A stretch of 13,519 bases of DNA. Source: an uncultured bacterium. GTDB lineage: Bacteria; Patescibacteriota; Minisyncoccia; Phycocordibacterales; CAIZIN01. Position 1 is the first letter of the stretch. Every line of letters starts with the position of its first letter. This document shows positions 1 through 8,316 of the stretch, in pieces. The stretch is taken from assembly GCA_903933085.1 (NCBI GenBank), contig CAIZIN010000055.1, positions 1 through 13,519 on the forward strand. The letters run 5' to 3'. A program made the position numbers and the translations under genes. Below the pieces are notes generated by a model. That model did not search any database. It saw only the letters and a list, made by a program, of their open reading frames with translations, and was not told the origin of the DNA.

Positions 1-28
1 ATTACAAAATTAAAAATTCATGCAAGTG

Positions 29-3000
29 TTATTCCTCGTCTCTAATTATTGTATCTGTCTTATGTATCTTTCTTAGCTCTTCTTGCAAATCAGCAATCAT
101 TTTATGTTTTTTACTACCAGGAAAACCTGTACCAGCTGGGATAAGGCGACCGATGATAACATTTTCTTTAAGACCTCGTAATTGATCTTCATTTCCTCGA
201 ACTGCATTCTGGATAAGTACTCGAGTTGTATGTTGGAATGATGCAGCAGAGAGGAATGATCTTCTTGAAAGCGACACTTCTGTAATACCCATCACAACAG
301 CATCACCCGTAGCAGGCTCTCCTCCCTCGGCAATTATTCTTTGATTTTCTTCATGTAAAGCTGCATTTTCTAGCAACTCGCCTTCTGTAAACAAAGTATC
401 TCCAGCTTTCTTAACTCGTGTTCGTGAGAACATTTGTCGCACAATAACTTCGATATGTTTTCGAGACACTGTCTCACCTTGAAGTTCATACAATTTATTT
501 ACTTCAGAAATGATGTAGTTCTGAGTAGCTTCTCTACCACCATATTTGAACACTTCATCAATATCTGCAGAACCATCTGTCATAAGTTGACCTTTTTCTA
601 CTTTGTCACCAACTCGTACAGTAGCGACACGTTTGTTTGTGAATGCATATTCTGTCTCGCCTTTAACTTTCTTTGATTCACCACCTTCTGACAAAACTTT
701 AATCATTCGATCTTTCCCAAGGTCAATAACTTCACTCACAACACCATCAGCCTTGTTCACAATGGCTGGATTTTTTGGAGCTCGTTTTTCAAATACTTCT
801 TCAACACGAGGAAGACCCTGTGTAATATCTCCACCGACTGAGGCAATACCTCCGGCGTGGAACGTACGCATCGTTAACTGAGTTCCAGGTTCTCCAATAG
901 CTTGAGCAGCGACTGTTCCCACAGCTTCACCAATATCTATCATTACATTTCTACCTAAGTCAGTTCCATAACATTGTGCACAAACACCATGCAATGACTG
1001 ACATGTAAGTGGTGAACGCAAGCTTACAGAAGCTACATCACTTTCTTCGACGATTTTTGAATCATCTTTTGAAATCAGGTGACCTTTCTTAAAGATAACT
1101 TCACCTTTTGAGTCAACAATATCTGCTGCGGCTACACGTCCACGGATTTTCTTTGATAGAGGAATTTCAATACCTGAATCACTTCCTCGAACTATCGCAA
1201 CAGAATCTTTAGTTCCACAATCAACTTCTGAAACAACAACATCTTGAGCAACATCAAAGAGTCGTCTTGTTAGGTAACCGGCTTTAGCTGTGTTAAGAGC
1301 TGTGTCAGTCAAACCTTTTCGAGAACCGTGAGTTGAAATGAAATATTCAATAGGTGTAAGACCCGCCTTGTATGATGAAAGAATTGGGAATTCAATCGTC
1401 TCACCTTGGTTGTTTGCAATAAGACCTTTGATACCAGCCATTTGAGTAATGTTTCCAAGAGAACCTCGAGCACCTGAAATAACCATGTCATAGATCGGTC
1501 CATCTTTCACGAATGCTTCATTCATAACTTTTTCAATTTTTCCTTTAGCCTCATGCCATAGCTCAATATTCTTTCGATATCGTTCATCTTCTGAAAGAAG
1601 ACCTTCGTTGAACTGATTCTGAACTTCTTCAGATTCTTTCTTTGCAGCTGCGATAATTGGAGCTTTTGAAGCCGGCTCTCGCACATCATCAATACCCCAA
1701 GTTGTACCTGAGTGAGTTGTGTACTTGAAACCGAACACCTTAATCTTATCCATAATGGTTGGAATATTTTCTATACCATATTTGTTTGTAAGATCATCGA
1801 TGATTGCTGTCATCTTCTTCTTTTCCATTTCAGCATTGATGTATGTGTAATCTTTTGGAAGAACAGAGTTGAATAGAAGTCGGCCAACAGATGTTTCAAA
1901 AGTTCCATTTTCAAACTGTGCATATTTTTCAGTATCAGTTGCAAGAACTTTAATTTTTGCACGTAAACCTACTAGACCATAGTCGTATGCATTTATAGCA
2001 TCGTTTGGACTTGAGAAATATTTTCCTTCACCTTTTGTTCCTTCAATTATTTTTGTCATCCAGTAACAACCAAGAACAATATCAAGTAGCTTTGCAGCAA
2101 CAATAGGATCTCCAGAACCTGGCTTAAGAATGTTTTTATCTGCAGCCATAATTTCCCGAGCTTCCATTTGAGCTTCCTCACCAAGCGGAACGTGAACTGC
2201 CATTTGGTCACCGTCGAAGTCGGCGTTGAACGCTGTACATACTAGAGGGTGAACTTGAATAGCAGATCCTTCGATTAGAATTGGTTGGAAAGCTTGAATA
2301 CCAAGTCGGTGAAGTGTTGGAGCACGGTTTAGAAGAACGTATTTTCCTTCAATCACACTTTCAAGAATTGCCCACACCTCAGGAATTCCTTCATCAATTA
2401 ATTTATTTGCTCCTCGAATGTTGAATGCTAATTCCTTGCCTAGAAGTTCAGAAATAATGAATGGTCGGAAAAGTTCTAGTGCCATATGTTTTGGCAAACC
2501 ACACTGATGAAGTTTCAAATCTGGACCAACAACAATTACAGAACGGCCAGAGTAGTCCACACGCTTTCCAAGAAGATTTCCTCGAAGAAGACCTCTTTTA
2601 CCTTTTAGGTTATCTGCAAGAGATTTTAGTGGTCGACGTTGAGCTTGATTAAGTCCTGCAAAAGCTGCATTACCATGACGAATTGAGTTGTCAATAAGTG
2701 CGTCTACCGCTTCCTGAAGAATTCTTTTTTCATTTCGTAAAATAACTTCCGGAGCTTTAATTTCAATAAGTTTCTTTAATCGATTATTTCGATTAATAAC
2801 TCGTCTGTACAAATCGTTTACATCTGAAGTAGCATGTCGTCCACCATCAAGAGCAACCATCGGTCGAAGTGCCGGTGGAATAACTGGGATACGTGTAAGA
2901 AACATCCACTCTGGGCGTATGTTACCTTTTACCATTGATTTAACAACAATGAGTCTCTTAGAAATTTTTTCTCTTTCTAATGATTTTGCTTTTTCAATAT

Positions 3001-3730
3001 CTTTTTCAAGTTCTGCTTGAAGTTTTACAAGATCAAGATCTTTCAAAAGACCATAGATTGCTTCAGCTCCAATCGAAGCATCAAAAAGTGTTCCATATTT
3101 CATTGAAAACTTATGGTAAACAACTTCATCGATAACTTTACCAGCTTGAATTGAATCAATTTCTTTCTTTGTTTCTAGCAAAAGATTTTTTAGGGCGTCT
3201 TTTGTTTTCTCATCTTGAATAGATTTTATCTTTGACTTAAATTCAGAATCTAAATCACTTAGGATTCTAGCTCGTTCTTCTTCATCAACAAGAGTAATAA
3301 GATAGCCAGCGAAGTAAACAACTTTTTCAAGTTCCATTCCTGACATCCCTAGAAGAAGTGAAATTCGTGAAGGCACTGAGCGTAGAAACCAAATATGACC
3401 GATCGGAGTCGCAAGATCGATGTGACCCATTCTTTCTCGACGAACGACTGAGCGAGTAAGCTCTACTCCACATTTTTCACAAACAATTCCTTTATATCGA
3501 ATACCTCGGTATTTTCCACAGTAACATTCATAGTCGTGATCGGGACCAAAAATCTTTTCGTCGAAAAGGCCACTTTTTTCACTTCTCTGAGTTCTATAGT
3601 TCATTGTCTCAGGCTTTGTAACCTCACCATAAGACCACTCTTTAATTCTCTCAGGAGATGCAAGTCGCAATGAAATCAAATCGAAGTCATTGAAGTCTTG
3701 TGTTTTGTTGTTGATTATTTTTGTGTTCAT
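29..3730 (-). CDS. rpoC: DNA-directed RNA polymerase subunit beta'
   Basis: Beta' subunit of RNA polymerase, which carries the catalytic Mg2+ site. The 1233-aa product has the N-terminal zinc ribbon (C69, C71, C84, C87), the invariant NADFDGDQ motif with the three metal-binding aspartates at D504, D506 and D508, the bridge-helix region at about 790-825, the second zinc site (C838, C910, C917, C920) and the trigger-loop motif [13 protein letters not shown] at 946-958. The sequence runs straight from the trigger loop into [16 protein letters not shown], so the large SI3 insert of E. coli is absent, which explains the shorter length (E. coli about 1400 aa). It begins 33 bp after rpoB and is presumably co-transcribed with it. 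No Shine-Dalgarno precedes the ATG. The protein ends in a short acidic tail. Confidence 0.99.
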   Translation of the reverse strand: MNTKIINNKTQDFNDFDLISLRLASPERIKEWSYGEVTKPETMNYRTQRSEKSGLFDEKIFGPDHDYECYCGKYRGIRYKGIVCEKCGVELTRSVVRRERMGHIDLATPIGHIWFLRSVPSRISLLLGMSGMELEKVVYFAGYLITLVDEEERARILSDLDSEFKSKIKSIQDEKTKDALKNLLLETKKEIDSIQAGKVIDEVVYHKFSMKYGTLFDASIGAEAIYGLLKDLDLVKLQAELEKDIEKAKSLEREKISKRLIVVKSMVKGNIRPEWMFLTRIPVIPPALRPMVALDGGRHATSDVNDLYRRVINRNNRLKKLIEIKAPEVILRNEKRILQEAVDALIDNSIRHGNAAFAGLNQAQRRPLKSLADNLKGKRGLLRGNLLGKRVDYSGRSVIVVGPDLKLHQCGLPKHMALELFRPFIISELLGKELAFNIRGANKLIDEGIPEVWAILESVIEGKYVLLNRAPTLHRLGIQAFQPILIEGSAIQVHPLVCTAFNADFDGDQMAVHVPLGEEAQMEAREIMAADKNILKPGSGDPIVAAKLLDIVLGCYWMTKIIEGTKGEGKYFSSPNDAINAYDYGLVGLRAKIKVLATDTEKYAQFENGTFETSVGRLLFNSVLPKDYTYINAEMEKKKMTAIIDDLTNKYGIENIPTIMDKIKVFGFKYTTHSGTTWGIDDVREPASKAPIIAAAKKESEEVQNQFNEGLLSEDERYRKNIELWHEAKGKIEKVMNEAFVKDGPIYDMVISGARGSLGNITQMAGIKGLIANNQGETIEFPILSSYKAGLTPIEYFISTHGSRKGLTDTALNTAKAGYLTRRLFDVAQDVVVSEVDCGTKDSVAIVRGSDSGIEIPLSKKIRGRVAAADIVDSKGEVIFKKGHLISKDDSKIVEESDVASVSLRSPLTCQSLHGVCAQCYGTDLGRNVMIDIGEAVGTVAAQAIGEPGTQLTMRTFHAGGIASVGGDITQGLPRVEEVFEKRAPKNPAIVNKADGVVSEVIDLGKDRMIKVLSEGGESKKVKGETEYAFTNKRVATVRVGDKVEKGQLMTDGSADIDEVFKYGGREATQNYIISEVNKLYELQGETVSRKHIEVIVRQMFSRTRVKKAGDTLFTEGELLENAALHEENQRIIAEGGEPATGDAVVMGITEVSLSRRSFLSAASFQHTTRVLIQNAVRGNEDQLRGLKENVIIGRLIPAGTGFPGSKKHKMIADLQEELRKIHKTDTIIRDEE

Positions 3731-3763
3731 AGTTTTATTATTTCGTTAGAAGTTATAATTAGA

Positions 3764-6700
3764 TTATTCTTCGTCTTCTACTACAACTTCTTTAGAAGTA
3801 ATTTTCTTTCGACCTTCGCCACCTTTTTTCTTAAGTTCAATATCAAGACCAAGTGCACGCAAGTTTGCGAGAAGCACATTGAATGATGCTGGAACGTTTG
3901 GTTGTTTCAATAGTTCACCTTTCACAATAGAGTCGAAAGCTTGTGAACGTCCGATAATATCATCTGATTTAATAGTGAGCATCTCTCGAAGTGTATATGA
4001 TACACCATGACCAAGTAGCGCCCACACTTCCATCTCTCCAAGTCTCTGTCCTCCACCTTGAGCCTTACCTCCAAGTGGCTGTTGGGTGATAAGAGAGTAA
4101 GGACCGATTGATCGCATATGGATCTTGTCTTCCACCATGTGATGGAGTTTCAAGATATACATATAACCAACAGCAACTTTCTGTTCAAATCTTTCGCCTG
4201 TTCGTCCATCAAACAGATCCATCTTTCCATCTTCTGCAAAACCAGCTTTAACAAGCTCATCTTTAATTTCAACATCTGTTGCTCCAACGAAAGGAGGAAC
4301 AATAGCTTGGTAACCAAGAGTGTTTGCAGCAAGCCCAAGGTGAACTTCAAGAATTTGTCCAAGGTTCATACGTGAAGGCACACCGAGCGGAGTAAGAATA
4401 ACATCAATAGGTGTTCCATCAGCCATGTATGGCATTTCTTCAATTGGAAGAACTTTTGAAATAACACCTTTGTTTCCGTGACGTCCAGCAAGCTTGTCTC
4501 CAACTTGAACTTTTCGAAGCTGAGCAATTTCAATATGAATTCGCTTGATGATTCCTGATTCTAATTTGTCTCCATTTTCTCGTGAGAAAATCTTTACAGA
4601 AACAACACGTCCTCGCTTTCCGTTTTCAAGTCGTTTTGAAGTATCTTTAACATCTCGAGCTTTTTCACCGAAGATTGATCTTAAAAGTCTTTCTTCTGGA
4701 GTAAGTTGAGTTTCACCTTTTGGGGTAATCTTTCCAACCAAAATGTCACCAGGTCGAACCTCTGCACCAATTCGAACAAGACCTTCTTCGTCTAAGTTTT
4801 TTAATTTAGCCTCACCAACATTTGGAATATCTGGAGTCGTAACTTCAGGGCCTAGTTTTGTGTCTCGAACATTCACCACAAATTCTTCAAGATGAATTGT
4901 AGAAAACTTACTTTCCTTAACAACTCTCTCAGATAGAATAATCGCATCCTCGAAGTTTGATCCAGACCATGACATAAATGCTACAAGCATGTTTTGTCCT
5001 AGAGCCATTTGACCATTGTCTGATGTTGATGTATCTGCAAGCAAATCACCTTTTGAAACTTTATCACCAAGATTTACCTTTGGTCGCTGATGAAAACATG
5101 TAAATGAGTTTGTTCTTTCAAATCGAACAAGGCTGTAAATTGTTTCTTTTCCTTTTGCATTTCTGTGCACTATTTTATTTCCGTCAACAGCAACGATAGT
5201 TCCATCCTCTTCTGCACGAATAACTCGCAATGTATCTGTAACAGCTTTTTCTTCAATACCAGTAGCAACAATAGGAGCTTCTGGAATAATACATGGAGTC
5301 GCCTGCTTTTGCATATTAGATCCCATGAGTGCTCGGTTAGCATCATCGTGGTTTAGAAAAGGAATCATAGAGGTTGCAATTGAGAATGGTTGATTTGTTG
5401 CAACGTCCATATAGTCTACTTGATCTGGTTTAACCAAAAATGGTTCTCCATCTCTTCGAACTTCAACAGAAACTTCAGTAATAACTCCGTTCTTATCATA
5501 TTTTGTAGCTGCGTTAGCAATATTGTATCGTTCTTCTTCAAGAGCATTTAGGTATACAACTTCAGTTGAAACTTTTCCATTTTTCACTTTTGCATATGGA
5601 GTTTCAATCATTCCAAATTCATTCACCTTTGCATATGTTGCAAGGCGCAAAATAAGACCAATGTTTGGACCTTCTGGAGTATGAATAGGACAAAGTCTTC
5701 CATAGTGAGAAGGGTGAACATCTCTAACCTCAAATCCAGCTCGATCTCGTGAAAGACCTCCAGGACCTAGAGCAGAAAGTGTTCGCAAGTGTTCCACTTC
5801 AGCAAGAGCATTTTCCTGTTGCATGAATTGTGAAAGCTGGTTTTGTGTAAAGAATTCTTTAATACGAGCTTGCAATGGTCGAGGAGAGATAAATTGAATT
5901 GGAAGATTTGCATCTGTGTCAATTGTAGACATTCTATTTTGAATGTTTCTTTTCATTTGTGTCATACCTACACGAATCTTTGACTGAAGAAGTTCTCCAA
6001 CAAATCTTACTCGTCGTGAACCAAGGTGATCGATATCATCTTCCATACCATCTGGATTTATATTTAATCCACAGATATAAACAGCCATTTCCGCAACATC
6101 TTCTAGAGAAAGAGTACCCCTTTGTAGATCTTTTTCTTCCATTGATTTTTGGAATCGCTTATTGAAACGGAAACGTCCAGCTTTTGAAAGATCATATCTT
6201 TCTTTACTGAAAATAGAATCTACAAAACTGTGAGCGATTTCTGGAGTAGCCAGATCACCATCACGTAGGCGTTTGTAGATTTCAAGGTATGAATCTTCTT
6301 GAGTCTTTGCTGTGTCTTTTGCAATAGAAAGTTCAATCACCTTTCGAACATCATCATTGTCTTTGAATCGAGCAAGAATATCTTCATCCTTAACATCTCC
6401 GAGTACGCGGAAAAGCGACGAAATTGGGAATTTGCGTTTTTTGTCTACACGAACATACATCACACCATCGGCTTCTGTATCTATTTCAATCCAAGCACCT
6501 CGTGAAGGAATTATTTTAGCACCAAAGAATTTTCGTCCTCGAAGTTCGTTGGCTGTGAAGAATACTCCATATGAACGTGCAAGCTGTGGAACAACCACTC
6601 GCTCAATACCGTTTATGATGAATGTTGCATTCTTTGTCATCAAAGGAAATTCTGCCATGAAAACTTCCTGTTCCTTTTCAGTTCCAAGAATTTTATTTTT

Positions 6701-6982
6701 TACACGTACTGTGGCCTTGAGCGGAGCCTCGTATGAAAGCTTGTTTACCTTTGCATATTGTTCGTCGCACTTTGCTTCACCAAGTTCAAAGTTTACGAAG
6801 TCTAGTTCAAACTTCTTTTCAGAGAAATCTTTTACTGCAGAAAACTCTTTGAAAGTTTCGGCAAGCCCAAAAGTCTTGAGCCAGTCAAAAGACTTGATCT
6901 GTGACTCGATAAGGTTTGGCATTTCAATCATCGATTCTTTATATCGAGAAAAATACTTTTTAGGTCGTTGTTGTGTATTCAT
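3764..6982 (-). CDS. rpoB: DNA-directed RNA polymerase subunit beta
   Basis: Beta subunit of RNA polymerase, 1072 aa (E. coli 1342; the lineage inserts are missing). Visible landmarks are the rifampicin region around 383-405 followed by [20 protein letters not shown], the motif [17 protein letters not shown], the active-site lysines in [10 protein letters not shown] (K830 and K838, matching E. coli K1065 and K1073), and the C-terminal block [15 protein letters not shown]. Two stretches depart from the usual bacterial sequence. The rifampicin pocket has Q388, E390, A392, A394 and T401 where E. coli has D516, N518, P520, S522 and R529. The near-universal KAQFGGQRF reads KAQGGGQRL (G976). The ATG start lacks a Shine-Dalgarno. 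The gene is driven by a strong promoter about 264 nt upstream and followed by rpoC. Confidence 0.99.
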   Translation of the reverse strand: [1072 protein letters not shown]

Positions 6983-7053
6983 ATTGTTATTAAAATATTG
7001 CTAAACTAACTATTCTACTAAACGCAAAAACCTCCCGTTCTATTTGGGTTATT

Positions 7054-7083
7054 AAAGACTATATTAAATTATTAGGAGTCTTT
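7054..7083 (-). other. AT-rich hairpin in rpoB leader
   Basis: Inverted repeat AAAGACT (7054-7060) with AGTCTTT (7077-7083), loop of 16 nt. It lies between the structured repeat and rpoB. No long U-tract follows, so it is not a convincing terminator. It may be a leader hairpin. Confidence 0.4.
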
Positions 7084-7130
7084 GTTGACAAAACGTGGGA
7101 AGGCAAGTTATTAAGGGGTTATTAACTTTT

Positions 7131-7209
7131 ACCCTTCAAAGTTTTTGTCATTGGCTTCGCCCTGCATCACTTAAGCTTAAGTGATGTGATGACAAAAACT
7201 TAGTAGGGT
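7131..7209 (-). repeat. Three-way-junction palindromic element, copy 1
   Basis: A 79-bp self-complementary element in the rpoB leader. Read on the minus strand: outer stem ACCCT/AGGGT, a 3x3 internal loop (ACT against TGA) that can keep a central C-G pair, a perfect 13-bp stem AAGTTTTTGTCAT/ATGACAAAAACTT (7139-7151 with 7189-7201), an inner 22-bp perfect palindrome (7165-7186), and a small hairpin GGC-GAA-GCC (7153-7161). Together these fold as a three-way junction. A second copy lies at 11548-11631 with nearly identical outer arms and a different but still self-complementary interior. It is probably transcribed as part of the rpoBC mRNA. It could be a structured RNA or a MITE-like repeat; I do not recognise a named family. 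Confidence 0.8.
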
Positions 7210-7252
7210 GAACTTTCCGCGGAAATTTACTCAATCAAAAGTCGTACGCGTG

Positions 7253-7280
7253 ATTATAGCAAAACCACATTGAATGTCAA
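7253..7280 (-). promoter_or_regulatory. Strong sigma70-type promoter for rpoBC
   Basis: On the minus strand TTGACA (7275-7280) is followed after 16 bp by TATAAT (7253-7258), and a TG one base before the -10 makes it an extended -10 promoter. Both hexamers match the consensus perfectly, so this should be among the strongest promoters of the window, as expected for RNA polymerase genes. The predicted start is near 7246. Confidence 0.85.
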
Positions 7281-7309
7281 TGGGGATTTTCCACAAATTA
7301 ACGCATGTC

Positions 7310-7348
7310 AAAAGGGCGGGTTTAAGCTTCGCTCAAACCCACCCTTTT
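7310..7348 (-). terminator. Hairpin with strand-specific pairing upstream of rpoB promoter
   Basis: A 39-bp inverted repeat: AAAAGGG/CCCTTTT, GGGTTT/AAACCC and AGC/GCT around a 3-nt loop. The two imperfect positions are C-A mismatches on the plus strand but G-U wobbles on the minus strand, so the fold is continuous (18 pairs) only in a minus-strand RNA, where it ends in TTTT. It sits about 30 bp before the rpoB -35 box. It would suit a terminator that insulates the rpoB promoter from leftward read-through, although the nearest minus-strand genes already have a terminator at 7693-7736. The 3' U-run is short. Confidence 0.5.
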
Positions 7349-7372
7349 CAAACATCTTCATTTTCACATTCA

Positions 7373-7417
7373 TTGACTTATATTCATATTTATTTAAATA
7401 TAGATAAGGAATATAAA
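7373..7417 (+). promoter_or_regulatory. Possible promoter region of the 61-aa gene
   Basis: A very AT-rich stretch with TTGACT (7373-7378) and the -10-like hexamers TAAATA (7395-7400) and TATAAA (7412-7417). No pair has both good matches and ideal spacing: TAAATA lies 16 bp after TTGACT but is a weak match, and TATAAA has only a poor -35 upstream. A promoter is expected here because the gene ends in a good terminator, but the exact boxes are uncertain. Confidence 0.35.
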
Positions 7418-7436
7418 AACCAAACTAACTAAAGAA

Positions 7437-7622
7437 ATGGACCTGATCGTTCCTTCAACAAATCCTTCGCCGACTACTAAGTTGGATTCACAAGAACCAA
7501 GACCGAAGAAAAGGTACACGATTCCTAGACAACTTGAAGTCATGGGAGACTTCTTCCGTATGGCAACCGAAAGAGCCCTTAAGGCACGTCAAGGGGAATC
7601 ATCCGGCATTGATAAGAAATAG
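7437..7622 (+). CDS. Hypothetical 61-aa basic protein
   Basis: Family not recognised. The 61-aa product has a Pro/Ser/Thr-rich N-terminus (residues 1-22), a basic cluster PKKRY (23-27), a segment likely to be an amphipathic helix (about 30-52, IPRQLEVMGDFFRMATERAL) and a hydrophilic tail. There is no signal peptide or membrane segment. The case for a real gene is the context: an AT-rich promoter-like region upstream, an intrinsic terminator 16 bp after the TAG stop, and no larger ORF competing. The ATG is preceded by AAAGAA, not a true Shine-Dalgarno; an AAGGA lies about 25 nt upstream, too far to serve as a binding site. The charge and length would suit a small nucleic-acid-binding or adaptor protein, but that is only a guess. 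Confidence 0.6.
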   Translation: MDLIVPSTNPSPTTKLDSQEPRPKKRYTIPRQLEVMGDFFRMATERALKARQGESSGIDKK

Positions 7623-7637
7623 CACAGATTCTCAAAC

Positions 7638-7672
7638 AGCTGTCCTGGCCTCAAACCAGTACAGCTTTTTTC
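7638..7672 (+). terminator. Intrinsic terminator of the 61-aa gene
   Basis: Stem AGCTGT-CTGG (7638-7648, one mismatched base) pairs with CCAG-ACAGCT (7656-7666) around the loop CCTCAAA and is followed by TTTTTTCT. A typical rho-independent terminator on the plus strand, placed just after the 61-aa ORF. Confidence 0.85.
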
Positions 7673-7692
7673 TATTCCTATTTTAATTTATA

Positions 7693-7736
7693 CAAAATGA
7701 AAACCCCAGCCAAAATATAATAATGACTGAGGTTTA
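7693..7736 (-). terminator. Intrinsic terminator of the 104-aa/28-aa minus-strand pair
   Basis: AAACCCCAG (7701-7709) pairs with CTGAGGTTT (7727-7735). The one imperfect pair is C-A on the plus strand but G-U on the minus strand, and the minus-strand 3' side runs into TTTTCATTTTG. This points to termination of leftward transcription coming from the 28-aa gene. It stands back to back with the plus-strand terminator at 7638-7672. Confidence 0.7.
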
Positions 7737-7759
7737 GGTTATTTCCATCTTCGAAGTAC

Positions 7760-7846
7760 TTAGATCTTTTTTTTCCTAAAGACAAAGCACACAAACAGGA
7801 TAGACACCGCCATCACCACAACAACAAATAGCATTTCTTGATTCAT
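7760..7846 (-). CDS. 28-aa single-pass membrane microprotein
   Basis: A short ORF with product MNQEMLFVVVVMAVSILFVC followed by FVFRKKKI. It has a short polar N-terminus, a hydrophobic stretch of about 18-19 residues (5-23) and a positively charged C-terminus (RKKK). By the positive-inside rule this suggests a single membrane helix with its C-terminus in the cytoplasm. It starts 20 bp after the stop of the 104-aa gene on the same strand and ends about 24 bp before a minus-strand terminator, so the two are probably co-transcribed. No Shine-Dalgarno is visible. Family not recognised. The ORF is short enough to arise by chance, but the amino-acid pattern together with operon placement makes a real gene more likely than not. 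Confidence 0.6.
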   Translation of the reverse strand: MNQEMLFVVVVMAVSILFVCFVFRKKKI

Positions 7847-7866
7847 TTGGTCAGTTTTGGTTTGGG

Positions 7867-8181
7867 TTATTGAATGTCGGCCGTGATGGAGACCGCTTGA
7901 TCACCATTCAGTTGTTCAGTGACTCTAATGACTACGTCGCAGTCACCATCGTCGGAACTGTACACAAATTGACGAACTCTTAACCCGCTAAGGATATTGT
8001 CATTAAAGACATAGTCGCCAATCAGGATTCCAAGAGTAGCCAAGTCTTTTCCAAACAGGTTTGAAATGGCGGTATTCTTCACGTCTCCAGCAGGAAGCTG
8101 AGAAATGATTTGGGCCGCATTTACGAAGTGTTGCATTTTTTGTTTCATAATTTTCTCGTACGATCTGTTTTGTGACCGCAT
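7867..8181 (-). CDS. Hypothetical 104-aa protein
   Basis: Family not recognised. The N-terminal third (about 12-45) looks helical (MKQKMQHFVNAAQIISQL) and the C-terminal half alternates hydrophobic and polar residues like a small beta-rich domain (RQFVYSSDDGDCDVVIRVTEQ), ending in ITADIQ. No signal peptide or membrane segment. The given ATG (8181) has only GAAAG directly against it; a second ATG 11 codons later (8148) has GAGAA at better spacing and may be the true start, giving about 93 aa. A strong promoter with an overlapping inverted repeat lies 70-100 bp upstream, so the gene is probably repressible. It is followed by the 28-aa membrane ORF and is divergent from the metalloprotease gene. 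Confidence 0.65.
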   Translation of the reverse strand: MRSQNRSYEKIMKQKMQHFVNAAQIISQLPAGDVKNTAISNLFGKDLATLGILIGDYVFNDNILSGLRVRQFVYSSDDGDCDVVIRVTEQLNGDQAVSITADIQ

Positions 8182-8253
8182 CTTTCAAAGCACATAAATA
8201 CACTGAAAGATACGGTCAAAGAAGATGGATTTTCAAGGTACAATTATACTACT

Positions 8254-8283
8254 AAGTATAGCATACTATCCTATACTTGTCAA
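8254..8283 (-). promoter_or_regulatory. Promoter with overlapping operator-like inverted repeat
   Basis: Minus-strand TTGACA (8278-8283), 17-bp spacer, TATACT (8255-8260): a near-consensus sigma70-type promoter for the 104-aa/28-aa pair. An inverted repeat AAGTATAG (8254-8261) / CTATACTT (8271-8278) with a 9-bp centre covers the -10 box and reaches the -35 box. A nested AGTAT/ATACT repeat shares the left arm. The geometry (17-bp centre-to-centre half-sites over the core promoter) is what a dimeric repressor would use, but no regulator is identified. Confidence 0.75.
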
Positions 8284-8288
8284 GGATT

Positions 8289-8299
8289 TACCCCCCCCT
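8289..8299. repeat. C8-tract 11-mer, left copy
   Basis: TACCCCCCCCT, identical to the copy at 9584-9594. The two copies flank the metalloprotease gene. The left copy lies where a -35 box would be expected for that gene; homopolymer tracts in such a spot can change length by slippage. Confidence 0.6.
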
Positions 8300-8316
8300 C
8301 CCCGTTTAGTGTTCTA

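Larger units (their letters stand above)
6983..7246 (-). promoter_or_regulatory. Long structured 5' leader of rpoBC
   Basis: If transcription starts about 7 nt after the -10 box at 7253-7258, the rpoB mRNA has a leader of about 264 nt with no ORF that I can support. It contains, in order of transcription: the 12-bp palindrome TTTCCGCGGAAA (7214-7225); the three-way-junction element (7131-7209); a possible alternative pairing of that element's closing arm AAGGG with CCCTT just downstream (around 7113-7136); a 7-bp hairpin AAAGACT/AGTCTTT (7054-7083); and three copies of the octamer TTATTAA with a preceding G (+ strand 7046-7056, 7105-7114, 7116-7125). Leaders that control rpoBC are known elsewhere (L10-type leaders), but no rplJL lies upstream here and I see no L10 motif. 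A regulatory role is inference. Confidence 0.5.

Noticed and set aside
6312..7004. 230-aa open frame on the plus strand antisense to the start of rpoB
   Set aside because: It lies wholly opposite conserved rpoB sequence, is rich in Ser and Arg as expected of an antisense frame, and has no promoter of its own. The same applies to the other antisense frames over rpoB, rpoC, rpsP, khpA and RNase R.
8003..8203. 66-aa minus-strand frame overlapping the 104-aa gene
   Set aside because: Out-of-frame shadow with an unusual Cys/Trp/Arg-rich composition and no independent signals. The 104-aa frame leads to a co-directional downstream ORF and terminator.
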